The translations under genes were made by a program, and so were the position numbers. Below are positions 21,832 to 28,735 of a stretch of DNA of 37,833 nucleotides, in pieces. Source of the DNA: a virus; IMG/VR virus record IMGVR_UViG_3300028597_000044, positions 1 through 37,833 of that record; one strand, given 5' to 3'. The notes beneath the pieces were generated by a model. It had not been told where the DNA came from. It ran no database searches and saw only the letters and a program-made list of their open reading frames with translations. Within the stretch, counting starts at the first letter, position 1, and each line of letters opens with the position of its first letter.

Positions 21832-21951
21832 ATGAACGAGACATCGAGTTCCTACTACCCAAAGCTCAGCCGCTACGAGCGACGCCAGTTGGCCAAAGCA
21901 AAAAAGGCTGCTGCTCGCAAGAAGCTGATGCGCGAGGCCTTTCCAGGTTAA
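21832..21951 (+). CDS. 39-aa basic peptide, first gene of the rightward operon
   Basis: The ATG at 21832 follows GGAG and opens a 40-codon frame. The peptide starts MNETSSSYYPKLSRYERRQ and continues as a very basic helix rich in Lys, Arg and Ala (RYERRQLAKAKKAAARKKL). It resembles the arginine-rich RNA-binding motif of N-type antiterminators in composition, and a GC-rich hairpin (21970-21989) follows at once. Position and charge suggest an early regulator, but N proteins are longer and highly divergent, so this is a hypothesis only. DNA binding or ribosome association would be alternatives. Confidence 0.62.
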   Translation: MNETSSSYYPKLSRYERRQLAKAKKAAARKKLMREAFPG

Positions 21952-21969
21952 CCAACCCCGCCCACCTCA

Positions 21970-21989
21970 AGCCCCTTGATTGGGGCTTT
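21970..21989 (+). terminator. Hairpin after the first early gene (terminator or RNA target)
   Basis: AAGCCCC and GGGGCTT pair around TTGATT; the run after it is only three T residues, so termination may be weak. It lies 18 bases after the 39-aa gene and before the next ribosome-binding site. It could be an attenuator or the RNA target of the basic peptide. Confidence 0.55.
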
Positions 21990-22015
21990 GCCAGTACCAG
22001 CAACAGGAGACGACC

Positions 22016-22162
22016 ATGAAAGACCGCCGCGCATTCCGAGGCCTACGGGTTGCCAAGATCGCCCAGGGCTACTTGCAGTTCGTCGACCCGGATGCGGAAG
22101 GCGAATTCTGGTACATGCTGAGTGAAGACCTTGTTCCGTTTCTGCCAATCGAGTTCCGATAA
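22016..22162 (+). CDS. Small protein, 48 aa, function unknown
   Basis: The ATG at 22016 has AGGAG six bases upstream. The product starts MKDRRAFRGLRVAKIAQGY and ends acidic-aromatic (EGEFWYMLSEDLVPFLPIEF). It is the second gene of the early rightward operon; early small proteins in this position often act on host functions. No family is recognised. Confidence 0.72.
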   Translation: MKDRRAFRGLRVAKIAQGYLQFVDPDAEGEFWYMLSEDLVPFLPIEFR

Positions 22163-22187
22163 CAACACCAACACCGGAGTATCTGAA

Positions 22188-22517
22188 ATGCTCACCCAAT
22201 CGAAAGAACTGTTTGCCCCGAGCCTGCACTACCAGCAGGCGATCACCGCTGAAGTCCGGCGCATGCCGAAGCCGGTAGAGGGCGACCCGATGGCGCCGGA
22301 AGTTCGCGACCACCTGGAAGCAATGCTGCTGCAAGCGTCAAAGGAGACGGAGCGCCAGCCCTGCAACCTGCTGCTGCAATACGCCTCCGGATTCATCGGG
22401 CACGCCGTCTTCACAAAGGACTGCACGATTGCCGAGCGCCTGCACTACTGGGGTGAGATCGACAGGATCCGTCAGCGCGTTGCTGATCGCAATTATTCAG
22501 AACGAGGTGTGAGATGA
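22188..22517 (+). CDS. Small early protein, 109 aa, function unknown
   Basis: The ATG at 22188 (MLTQSKELFAPSLHY) follows GGAG. The product is helical and soluble (LHYQQAITAEVRRMPKP, then ETERQPCNLLLQYASGFIGH, CTIAERLHYWGEIDRIRQR). It resembles phage early proteins that carry one conserved helix-rich domain of unknown function. Its stop overlaps the next start by four bases. Confidence 0.75.
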   Translation: MLTQSKELFAPSLHYQQAITAEVRRMPKPVEGDPMAPEVRDHLEAMLLQASKETERQPCNLLLQYASGFIGHAVFTKDCTIAERLHYWGEIDRIRQRVADRNYSERGVR

Positions 22518-22759
22518 GAAATAAAGATAATGGCGGATCGGCGTTCCCATCTGCTGATGCCGTACTACTCAAGGAATACCACTTAGAATCTATCGGCCGT
22601 GACAAATTCCAGTGGATGAAGCTGCGAGATTACTTCGCTGCTAAAGCGATGCAAGGCATCATCTCGGCAGTCCCTCACCTTTCCGAAATAGACCCTCGGG
22701 ATGCAGCAGAAGAAGCGTATTCCTACGCCGACGCCATGCTTGCGGAGCGTGCCAAATGA
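22514..22759 (+). CDS. Phage protein with LRDYFAAKAM motif, 81 aa
   Basis: The sequence has the pattern NGGSAFPS ... MKLRDYFAAKAMQGII ... AEEAYSYADAMLAER, which recurs in many phage and prophage genes of unknown function, usually in early accessory operons. The start overlaps the preceding stop and the stop overlaps the next start. No membrane segments are present. Confidence 0.82.
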   Translation: MRNKDNGGSAFPSADAVLLKEYHLESIGRDKFQWMKLRDYFAAKAMQGIISAVPHLSEIDPRDAAEEAYSYADAMLAERAK

Positions 22760-22932
22760 AGCGCCAGGCCACGAAAGACAACCGTGCGCAGGTCGAGCTG
22801 CACATCCAGCGGCAGCGCGCGCTGGGCGAACGCATGATCGGCGATGACGACCAACCATCGCGCTGGGAGCTGTTGGCCACGCTGGCAATCATCGTTTTGG
22901 TGGCTTTCGGCACGGTAAGGGGTTGGTGGTGA
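22756..22932 (+). CDS. 58-aa protein with C-terminal transmembrane segment
   Basis: The frame opens with ATG at 22756 (MKRQATKDNRAQVELH), overlapping the previous stop. It has a charged helical N-terminus and one C-terminal hydrophobic segment (WELLATLAIIVLVAFGTV) ending in RGWW, typical of a tail-anchored phage membrane peptide. Its stop overlaps the GTG of the next gene. Function is not recognised. Confidence 0.72.
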   Translation: MKRQATKDNRAQVELHIQRQRALGERMIGDDDQPSRWELLATLAIIVLVAFGTVRGWW

Positions 22933-23114
22933 AGCCGCGCAACGCGATTTACGTTGGTGGTCCGCTACTTGATGCGCCGGATGATGAAATCATGATTCCG
23001 TGCAAGTTTTTGAAATGCGGAAGAAAATTCTCGCATTCGGCATGGGTACGAAACCACTGGCACTGCCCCGGCTGTCACGAAGAAGACGCGGCCGGGATTA
23101 CTGAAGAGGATTGA
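22929..23114 (+). CDS. Zinc-ribbon-like small protein, 61 aa
   Basis: The likely start is GTG 22929 (AAGGGG six bases upstream), overlapping the previous stop. The product has C-x4-C in CKFLKC, a histidine region, and HCPGCHEED near the C-terminus, so Cys4 or Cys/His zinc binding is likely. The N-terminus KPRNAIYVGGPLL is also seen in short phage zinc-finger proteins. Zinc ribbons bind nucleic acids or proteins; which one is unknown here. Confidence 0.75.
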   Translation: MKPRNAIYVGGPLLDAPDDEIMIPCKFLKCGRKFSHSAWVRNHWHCPGCHEEDAAGITEED

Positions 23115-23117
23115 GTG

Positions 23118-23801
23118 ATGATTGAAGTCAAGGAAAGGCCGATCCTGTTCTCGGCGCCGATGGTGCGCGCCATTCTGGATGGCCGGAAGACGGTCACGCG
23201 TCGGGCGGTGAAAGTTCAGCCCGAAGTGCGCATGGTCGACATGATCGGCCCGATGCTGACCTTTAAAAACAAACGTGGCGGCCACTGGCTTTACCCAAAT
23301 GCCAAGCAGCAAATAATCGCAGATTGCCCCTATGGTACGCCCGGTGAGCGGCTGTGGGTGCGCGAGACCTTCATGGACTTGATCGGCACCGGTGTCGAGC
23401 ATCGGCCAACACCCGACAGCCCGTTGCAGCGTTACGCCTATGCGGCTGACTGCCCGGCAGGATCGCACGCCGACGAGGCGAGAAAGGATTACGGCTTGAA
23501 GTGGAAGCCTAGCATCCACATGCCGCGCGCCGCCTGCCGCATCCTGCTAGAGATCACCGACGTGCGCGTCGAGCGGTTGCAGGACATCAGCGATGAGCAG
23601 GCAATTGCCGAAGGCATCGAGCCTTTTACCGACTTTCAGTCATCCGGCCACTGGCGCCGATATCGCGACGGTGGAACGAACAGCTACGTGGACAACCAGG
23701 TCATGTCGTATGCATCACTGTGGAGCGAAATCAACGGTGCTGGCTCATGGGAAGCCAACCCGTGGGTCTGGGTCGTCGAGTTCAAGAGGGTTCAGCCATG
23801 A
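23118..23801 (+). CDS. ASCH-domain protein, 227 aa
   Basis: The N-terminal motif (RPILFSAPMVRAILDGRKTVTRR) is that of phage ASCH-domain proteins, a PUA-like fold thought to bind RNA or modified bases. The conserved PYGTPGERLWVRETF, the pair KPSIHMPRAACRI and the ending WEANPWVWVVEF all fit this family. At 227 residues the length is normal. ATG 23118 is preferred over GTG 23115. It is followed by a membrane peptide and a methyltransferase-like gene with coupled starts, so it might sense modified nucleotides; that link is inference. Confidence 0.88.
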   Translation: MIEVKERPILFSAPMVRAILDGRKTVTRRAVKVQPEVRMVDMIGPMLTFKNKRGGHWLYPNAKQQIIADCPYGTPGERLWVRETFMDLIGTGVEHRPTPDSPLQRYAYAADCPAGSHADEARKDYGLKWKPSIHMPRAACRILLEITDVRVERLQDISDEQAIAEGIEPFTDFQSSGHWRRYRDGGTNSYVDNQVMSYASLWSEINGAGSWEANPWVWVVEFKRVQP

Positions 23802-23944
23802 TCCTGACCGCCCTCTACGCCGCCGGCACATGGCTGGCAATCATCACCCTCGCCATCTACGGCATCAGCCTTTACGGCGCACACCTGGCCAAGCTTCGAG
23901 ATCAGCGGGCGAAGGACGGGGTTAACTGGAGTATTGAAGCGTGA
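23798..23944 (+). CDS. 48-aa single-pass membrane protein
   Basis: The ATG at 23798 overlaps the stop of the ASCH gene. The peptide has one strong N-terminal transmembrane segment (ILTALYAAGTWLAIITLAIYG) followed by a short basic helix (HLAKLRDQRAKDG). It resembles the short membrane peptides found between accessory genes of Pseudomonas-type phages. Function unknown; coupling on both sides supports it. Confidence 0.72.
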   Translation: MILTALYAAGTWLAIITLAIYGISLYGAHLAKLRDQRAKDGVNWSIEA

Positions 23945-24639
23945 GCAAGGTAGCGATTTTCCTGTACGACTACACCGGCCTAATGGCGCAGCCGTGGCTT
24001 GATGCCGGATACGAATGTTGGCTATTCGATGGTCAGCACCAGGAAGGCATTACCAGGGAAGGAAATCTGTTCAAGGTCGGCATGTGGTTTCACCATGATC
24101 AGATCGAAAAGCACGCAGTGGATATCGCTCGGATGGTCGGGGGCAAGGCTGATTTCGTATTTGGATTTCCTGAGTGCACCGATCTGACAAATGCCGGTTC
24201 AAAGCACTGGAAAAAGAAGGCTTTGGACATCCCGGACTTCTTGGATCGAGCGGTTGCTTTGGTGAAGCTGGTTCCTGAAGTTGCAAAAGCTGTCAACTGC
24301 GACTGTTGGGGCGCTGAAAATCCTGTTGGGAAACTTTCCACGCTTTGGCGGAAGCCTGACTTCAAGTTCCATCCGTGTGCATATGGGGACTACCTGCCAG
24401 ATGATGATGTCCACCCTCTGTACCCAGAGGTTTATCCGCCACGTGACGCCTACAACAAGAACACCTGCATCTGGAAAGGCCCTGGGTTCAAAGAGCCAAA
24501 GCGCAGGCCGGTTAAGCCACTTCACAAGGACAACCCCGGCTGGAAGAAGTGCGGAGGGAAATCGATACGCACCAAAAACATCCGAAGTGCAACACCGCGC
24601 GGCTGGGTTCTTGCCGCATTCGAGGCTAACCACAAATGA
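23941..24639 (+). CDS. Cytosine-methyltransferase-like protein, 232 aa
   Basis: The segments FGFPECTDLTNAG and AENPVGKLSTLWRKPDFKF match the catalytic Cys region (normally PC) and the ENV region (here ENP) of cytosine-C5 methyltransferases, as in a family of short phage proteins related to them. The N-terminus (VAIFLYDYTGLMAQPW) lacks a clear glycine-rich SAM loop, and there is no target-recognition domain, so activity is uncertain. At 232 residues it is much shorter than a normal C5 enzyme. It starts at GTG 23941, overlapping the previous stop. A role in protecting or marking phage DNA is possible. Confidence 0.75.
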   Translation: MSKVAIFLYDYTGLMAQPWLDAGYECWLFDGQHQEGITREGNLFKVGMWFHHDQIEKHAVDIARMVGGKADFVFGFPECTDLTNAGSKHWKKKALDIPDFLDRAVALVKLVPEVAKAVNCDCWGAENPVGKLSTLWRKPDFKFHPCAYGDYLPDDDVHPLYPEVYPPRDAYNKNTCIWKGPGFKEPKRRPVKPLHKDNPGWKKCGGKSIRTKNIRSATPRGWVLAAFEANHK

Positions 24640-24713
24640 CCACCTACGCCTACTGCCTTATCGCCCTGGCCTGCAACGGCCTTCCGCAATTTATTCAATG
24701 GTGCATGTCATGA
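24636..24713 (+). CDS. 25-aa hydrophobic peptide
   Basis: An ATG overlapping the methyltransferase-like stop opens a 26-codon frame with a hydrophobic, Cys-rich core (TYAYCLIALACNGLP). Its stop overlaps the next start by four bases. Precise coupling on both sides is the only support; the peptide may be a membrane microprotein or only a translational bridge. Confidence 0.5.
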   Translation: MTTYAYCLIALACNGLPQFIQWCMS

Positions 24714-25189
24714 GTGAAGTGAAACCGGTTCATCGCTATAAAGCGCAAACGATGTTTTCGTTTGGCGGCTCAAAGATCGAGTACTTCCCGCACGGGCCAG
24801 ATGTCGTACTTGCTACTGAATTCGACGCCCAAGGCCTGCGAGCCGATACGGCTGAGGCTTTGAGCGTCACCAACCTTCTGATCGATATAGTTCCGGGGCT
24901 TGATGGCATGGGTTATGAGGTTTATGCGAAATCGGTGGCCGAAGTTAGTCTGCTGATCAGCAACCTTTACCTAGATGCGGAAACCGCAGGCGAGAAACTT
25001 GCCGCCGCCGAGCAGCGCATTGATCGTCTTGCTGTCCTGCTACGCCGTGCTGACGACTTCATTTACATAATGACCGGCTCAGATCCTGAAAGGCATTTGA
25101 ACAAGAACTGGGAAGCCGCAATTGAAGTTCTTCGCGGTGAAATTGCCGCCGCCCTCAACCCCAAACCCGAGGCAGGAAGTCATGAGTAA
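24710..25189 (+). CDS. Accessory protein, 159 aa, function unknown
   Basis: The ATG at 24710 (MSEVKPVHRYKAQTMFSFGG) overlaps the previous stop. The product is soluble: a beta-rich N-terminal half (SKIEYFPHGPDVVLATEFD), a helical segment (EKLAAAEQRIDRLAVLLRR) and an acidic C-terminus with ERHLNKNWEAAIEVL. Similar layouts occur in Ead/Ea22-like accessory proteins, but the signature is not complete. The following gene starts eight bases before its stop. Confidence 0.7.
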   Translation: MSEVKPVHRYKAQTMFSFGGSKIEYFPHGPDVVLATEFDAQGLRADTAEALSVTNLLIDIVPGLDGMGYEVYAKSVAEVSLLISNLYLDAETAGEKLAAAEQRIDRLAVLLRRADDFIYIMTGSDPERHLNKNWEAAIEVLRGEIAAALNPKPEAGSHE

Positions 25190-25364
25190 GACCGCGTTCC
25201 TCAAGGAGAAAACCGACGCCGAATGTCGACAGCTTGCTGCGCATTATTGGCATCGGGCGAACAAGGCCGAGAAAGAGCGCGACGAGATCAAGAAAGAAAT
25301 CGACAAAATACGCGCCGAAAACCGACGGCTTATCAACCTGGCACACGAAATGATCGAGGACTGA
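25182..25364 (+). CDS. Coiled-coil small protein, 60 aa
   Basis: The ATG at 25182 (MSKTAFLKEKTDAECRQLA) begins a charged helix (HRANKAEKERDEIKKEIDKIR) that should form a coiled coil. It overlaps the preceding gene by eight bases and the next start follows three bases after its stop. No catalytic or membrane features are seen. It could be a partner or linker of neighbouring accessory proteins. Confidence 0.68.
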   Translation: MSKTAFLKEKTDAECRQLAAHYWHRANKAEKERDEIKKEIDKIRAENRRLINLAHEMIED

Positions 25365-25366
25365 CC

Positions 25367-26317
25367 ATGACCAATAACCCAACGATTGACGGCGTGTCGC
25401 GTGAGTTGCTGACAAACCTTCTTCACTGTGGAAATTCATCAAGCTTTATTCCGTTGGGTATTACCAAGCAGTTGCGCGCCCTGCTGGATGCCCCTGTCGG
25501 CGAACGAGTGCCTGCACCCGGGAAGACGAATACCATGGCGCACATGGGCTGCGACCGCTGCGGATGCTCAACAGTTGAACATTGTGATGAAATCGGTTGC
25601 GGCTACTTAGGTGCGGGGAATGGAGAGCCTGGAACAGAAAGTTATCAAGTTGCCCGTGAGTGCCAGTCCCTCAACTTCGACCCCGACGCAATTAGCGCAG
25701 GGCCTGGAGGGGTAACTGAAGCTGAAAGATTGCAAGCAACTTGCGACGGGCTTGACTCTCAAAATGACGCGCTTGCTGACGAAGTCGCCGCCCTGCAATC
25801 CACCATCGCCCAGCTACAGGCAGAGAGCGCCCGGATCAAAGCGCACCTTTGCGTGTGCCGTGACTGCGGCGGCCAGGGGGAAGTCTATTCCGGTCACAGT
25901 TCCTATCAGGGTCACAACCAGCCGCCAGAGCCTGACATGGACGTATGCGGAACTTGTGACGGGGACGGCGTACTCGGGCCGATTGAAGATTTCGAAGCGC
26001 TGGCCTCCGAGCGTGACCTGTTACAGGCGCGCATCGCTGAGCTGGAGAGCGGGAGGGGTGAGGCTGATGCATGGGCGCTTTTAAACGGTGGCGGGCTGAT
26101 TCGCGACCTTACCGACCGATGGGATGTTGCCAAGGACTGGGACGGCATCGTCGAGCCTCTGTACTTTGCCCCGCCAGCGCCGGTCGCGGTGGTGCTGCCT
26201 GAGCGCAAACCAGACATTAATCGTTCCTTCGAAGGCACCGACGCAGAGTGGTACGGAAACATCGGCTGGAACGACTGCCTCGACGCCGCCGCTGCGCTGA
26301 ATGGGGTGAACCCATGA
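25367..26317 (+). CDS. Mosaic Ea22-like accessory protein with CxxCxGxG zinc repeats, 316 aa
   Basis: The ATG at 25367 follows the 60-aa gene. The N-terminal half has ISRELL-like VSRELLTNLLHCG and a Cys-rich stretch (MGCDRCGCSTVEHCDEIGCGY). A central coiled coil (EVAALQSTIAQLQAESARI) is followed by CRDCGGQGEV and CGTCDGDG, DnaJ-type CxxCxGxG repeats that bind zinc. The C-terminus (AEWYGNIGWNDCLDAAAALN) is typical of Ea22-like phage accessory proteins. It looks like a mosaic of modules, as usual for this family. The function is not known. Confidence 0.8.
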   Translation: MTNNPTIDGVSRELLTNLLHCGNSSSFIPLGITKQLRALLDAPVGERVPAPGKTNTMAHMGCDRCGCSTVEHCDEIGCGYLGAGNGEPGTESYQVARECQSLNFDPDAISAGPGGVTEAERLQATCDGLDSQNDALADEVAALQSTIAQLQAESARIKAHLCVCRDCGGQGEVYSGHSSYQGHNQPPEPDMDVCGTCDGDGVLGPIEDFEALASERDLLQARIAELESGRGEADAWALLNGGGLIRDLTDRWDVAKDWDGIVEPLYFAPPAPVAVVLPERKPDINRSFEGTDAEWYGNIGWNDCLDAAAALNGVNP

Positions 26318-26370
26318 TCCTGCTCGCCATCCCTCCTCTCGCCTGGTTCTACTTCGTCTACATCCGCTGA
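26314..26370 (+). CDS. 18-aa membrane micropeptide
   Basis: An ATG overlapping the previous stop opens 19 codons encoding MILLAIPPLAWFYFVYIR, a hydrophobic peptide with a basic end. It is too short to recognise. The exact ATGA overlap and the following ribosome-binding site for the next gene make it worth recording, at modest confidence. Confidence 0.4.
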   Translation: MILLAIPPLAWFYFVYIR

Positions 26371-26377
26371 GGTAAAT

Positions 26378-26704
26378 ATGAACAAAACAGTCATGTTTTT
26401 GCAGGCTGATATGCACCGCGCCATCAACTCCGGGCGTACAAACATCGAGGTTTCTATCCTGGATCTGAAGGAGCTGATCGGCGAGGTCATGCGCGCCGAG
26501 GCAAGGGAAAAGCTGGAGCGCTGCGGGCAGGTGCTGGGCTTCATCCGGCCCTCGCAATGCGAAGCCATGGCATCCGGAAAAGCTCTGTACGTGTCAATCC
26601 GCCGGAAGAAGGACAAGGCCGGCGAATACTGCCAGCCGATTTATCGCGACATCCTCGATAAATCAGTTGAAGTGATGTCAGAAAGCAGTCAGGATAGCGC
26701 CTGA
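26378..26704 (+). CDS. Small accessory protein, 108 aa, function unknown
   Basis: The ATG at 26378 (MNKTVMFLQADMHRAINSG) follows GAGG. The segment CGQVLGFIRPSQCEAMASGKALYVSIRRKKD resembles a short beta-hairpin domain seen in phage accessory proteins. The C-terminus is acidic and Ser-rich. It is the last gene before the structured intergenic region and the recombination genes. No family can be named with confidence. Confidence 0.7.
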   Translation: MNKTVMFLQADMHRAINSGRTNIEVSILDLKELIGEVMRAEAREKLERCGQVLGFIRPSQCEAMASGKALYVSIRRKKDKAGEYCQPIYRDILDKSVEVMSESSQDSA

Positions 26705-26735
26705 AACACAAAGTCTTGGCGGGCTTTAAATTGGT

Positions 26736-26814
26736 AGGGATTCGCGAGCAGAGTGCTGGAACCAATTCCAGTCCGCCAACGCCGAAAGGCGACTCTGCTC
26801 TCGAATCCCTTTTT
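26736..26814 (+). ncRNA. Candidate three-way-junction RNA ending in a U tract
   Basis: A 19-position stem (26736-26754 with 26792-26810, 18 pairs and one mismatch at 26745/26801) encloses two hairpins: CTGGAA/TTCCAG (26756-26761 and 26766-26771, loop CCAA) and CGCC/GGCG (26780-26783 and 26788-26791, loop GAAA, a GNRA tetraloop). The closing strand runs into TTTTT (26810-26814). A terminator-like structure, but far more elaborate than needed. It could be a stable RNA, a processing site or an attenuator before the recombination genes. Confidence 0.65.
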
Positions 26815-26832
26815 AGTTTCTGGAGATAGGCA

Positions 26833-27738
26833 ATGACCATTCAACAATCCGTCGGCGAGCTGGACCGGTCGAGCTATTTCGGCAGCTCCGACATCGCCGC
26901 GATCCTCGGCATCAGCCCATGGCGCACGAAGCTTGACGTGTTCCTGGACAAGACCAAAGGGCGTCAGCCAATCGATGACACCAAGGCTGCCATCTTCAAG
27001 CGCGGCAAGCGCCTAGAGCCCTACATCCTCGACATGTATGCGGAAGACACGGGCGAAACCCTGATCCATCGTGGCGAACGCTACGTCGATCTGGAATACC
27101 CATTCCTGGCCGCAGAGATCGACGCCGAAACCGAGAGCGGGAAGAACGTCGAGGCCAAGTCCGCGCGCGCAGACTGGGGCAAGGTCTGGGGTTCCGAGAT
27201 GACCGACGAGATCCCGGTCTATTACAACGCCCAGGCCATGTTCGGCATGGGCATCAACGGCGCCGAGTTGGCAGAGTTCCCGGTGCTGATTGGCATCGAC
27301 GACTTCCGTATTTACCGTGTCGATCGCGACCAGCAGATCATCACCAATCTGAAGAAGGCTGCGGTCGAATTCTGGAATGACCACATCGTTGCCGGAGTTG
27401 CGCCGGAGCCAGCCACCGTTGGTGATATCGAGCGCCTTTTCCCGTGGGATGCCGGCAGCGTGATCCAGGCAACCGACCAGATCCGTGATGCCTACCTGGA
27501 TCTGAAAGACCTGAAGAAACGCATCAAACTGCTTGAGGGTGATGCCGAAGAGGCTGCCAAGCGAATCAAACTGTTCATGGGCGAGCATCAGGTGCTGAAA
27601 TTCGGCGCTGATACGCTGCTCAGCTGGAAATCGCAGAAAGCCAGGTTGTTCGATGGAAAAGCGTTCACCGCAAAACACCCAACCATTGCGGAGAAATTCC
27701 GCTACGACAGCACCAGTCGTGTCATGAGGATCAAATAA
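26833..27738 (+). CDS. YqaJ-family (lambda-exonuclease-like) recombination nuclease, 301 aa
   Basis: The N-terminal SSDIAAILGISPWRTKLDVFLDKTKG and RGKRLEPYILDMYAEDTGE, followed by the catalytic motifs AAEID (Asp97) and VEAKSA (Glu107, Lys109), match the YqaJ viral recombinase family (PF09588), with a PD-(D/E)XK nuclease core. It should resect DNA ends and hand single strands to RecT, whose start it overlaps by one base. The C-terminal 100 residues contain a coiled coil (LDLKDLKKRIKLLEGDAEE). All catalytic positions look intact. Confidence 0.92.
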   Translation: MTIQQSVGELDRSSYFGSSDIAAILGISPWRTKLDVFLDKTKGRQPIDDTKAAIFKRGKRLEPYILDMYAEDTGETLIHRGERYVDLEYPFLAAEIDAETESGKNVEAKSARADWGKVWGSEMTDEIPVYYNAQAMFGMGINGAELAEFPVLIGIDDFRIYRVDRDQQIITNLKKAAVEFWNDHIVAGVAPEPATVGDIERLFPWDAGSVIQATDQIRDAYLDLKDLKKRIKLLEGDAEEAAKRIKLFMGEHQVLKFGADTLLSWKSQKARLFDGKAFTAKHPTIAEKFRYDSTSRVMRIK

Positions 27739-28682
27739 TGAGCACCACCCAATTGAGACAGGCAGCCAGCGGGCAAGCACCTGCGGCTCAAGCTGCAGAC
27801 CCGAAATCGATTATGGGGCTGATGAACAGCGATAGCGTCAAAAAGCAAATGGCGCTGGCCATGCCGAAGCACCTGACGGCCGATCGCCTGATGCGCATTG
27901 CCATGACAGAAGTTCGCAAAGTCCCGGCGCTGGGCAAGTGCAACGTCCAGTCATTCATGGGTGCCATCATGCAGTGCGCACAGCTCGGCCTTGAGCCTGG
28001 CGCTGCGCTCGGCCACGCCTACCTGCTGCCGTTCGGAAATGGCAAGGCCTCTGATGGGCTGGCCAACTGTCAGCTGATCATCGGCTATCGTGGGATGATT
28101 GACCTGGCACGGCGCTCCGGGCAAATCATCAGCCTCAACGCGCGCGCCGTGTACAGCAATGACCAGTTCGCCTACACCTACGGGCTCGATGAAACCTTGG
28201 AGCACATCCCGGCCACCGGTGATCGCGGCGAATTTACGCATGTTTATGCCGTGGCAAAGCTGAAAGGCGGCGGCATCCAGTTCGAGGTCATGTCGAAGGC
28301 TGACGTGCTGAAGGTCAAGGCCACCAGCAAGGCCGGCAACAACGGCCCATGGGTCAGCCATTTCGACGAGATGGCCAAGAAGACCGTGATCCGCCGACTG
28401 TTCAAATACCTGCCGGTTTCCATCGAAGTGACCCAGGCAGTGATCCTCGACGAGAAGGCGGACGCCGGCGTCGACCAGGACAACGCCTCAGCCATCACCG
28501 GCGAGTTCAGCGTATTCGAAGAGCCACAACAGCTCGGCGTTGACGAATCGCTGGACAAAGAAACCGGTGAGATCACCGAGCCGAAGAAACGCCAGCAAAA
28601 ACGGCAGGATCCAGAGCCTGAGAAAGAGCCAGAGCCAAGGCTCGACCAGGAAGGCGCCGACGAAGAATTTTCGATGGAATAA
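27738..28682 (+). CDS. recT: RecT single-strand annealing protein, 314 aa
   Basis: The core VQSFMGAIMQCAQLGLEPG, GYRGMIDLARRSGQIISLNARAVYSNDQ and AYTYGLDETLEHIP is typical of RecT, closely resembling the E. coli Rac-prophage protein (269 residues). The last 60 residues form an acidic Gln/Glu/Lys/Pro-rich tail (PKKRQQKRQDPEPEKEPEP), probably disordered and interacting with partners. It anneals single strands generated by the exonuclease encoded immediately upstream. The overlap TAATG couples the two genes. Confidence 0.96.
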   Translation: MSTTQLRQAASGQAPAAQAADPKSIMGLMNSDSVKKQMALAMPKHLTADRLMRIAMTEVRKVPALGKCNVQSFMGAIMQCAQLGLEPGAALGHAYLLPFGNGKASDGLANCQLIIGYRGMIDLARRSGQIISLNARAVYSNDQFAYTYGLDETLEHIPATGDRGEFTHVYAVAKLKGGGIQFEVMSKADVLKVKATSKAGNNGPWVSHFDEMAKKTVIRRLFKYLPVSIEVTQAVILDEKADAGVDQDNASAITGEFSVFEEPQQLGVDESLDKETGEITEPKKRQQKRQDPEPEKEPEPRLDQEGADEEFSME

Positions 28683-28735
28683 CACCCGCGGCACGGATGC
28701 CGCACCAAACCCTCAATAGACCAAAGGAAATACCT

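Noticed and set aside
23941-24639. Complete cytosine-C5 methyltransferase
   Set aside because: The canonical glycine-rich SAM motif and the target-recognition domain are not visible, so only a relationship is claimed.
26736-26814. Hammerhead ribozyme or tRNA
   Set aside because: The hammerhead core CTGATGA is absent, and the arms do not form a cloverleaf with an anticodon or CCA end.
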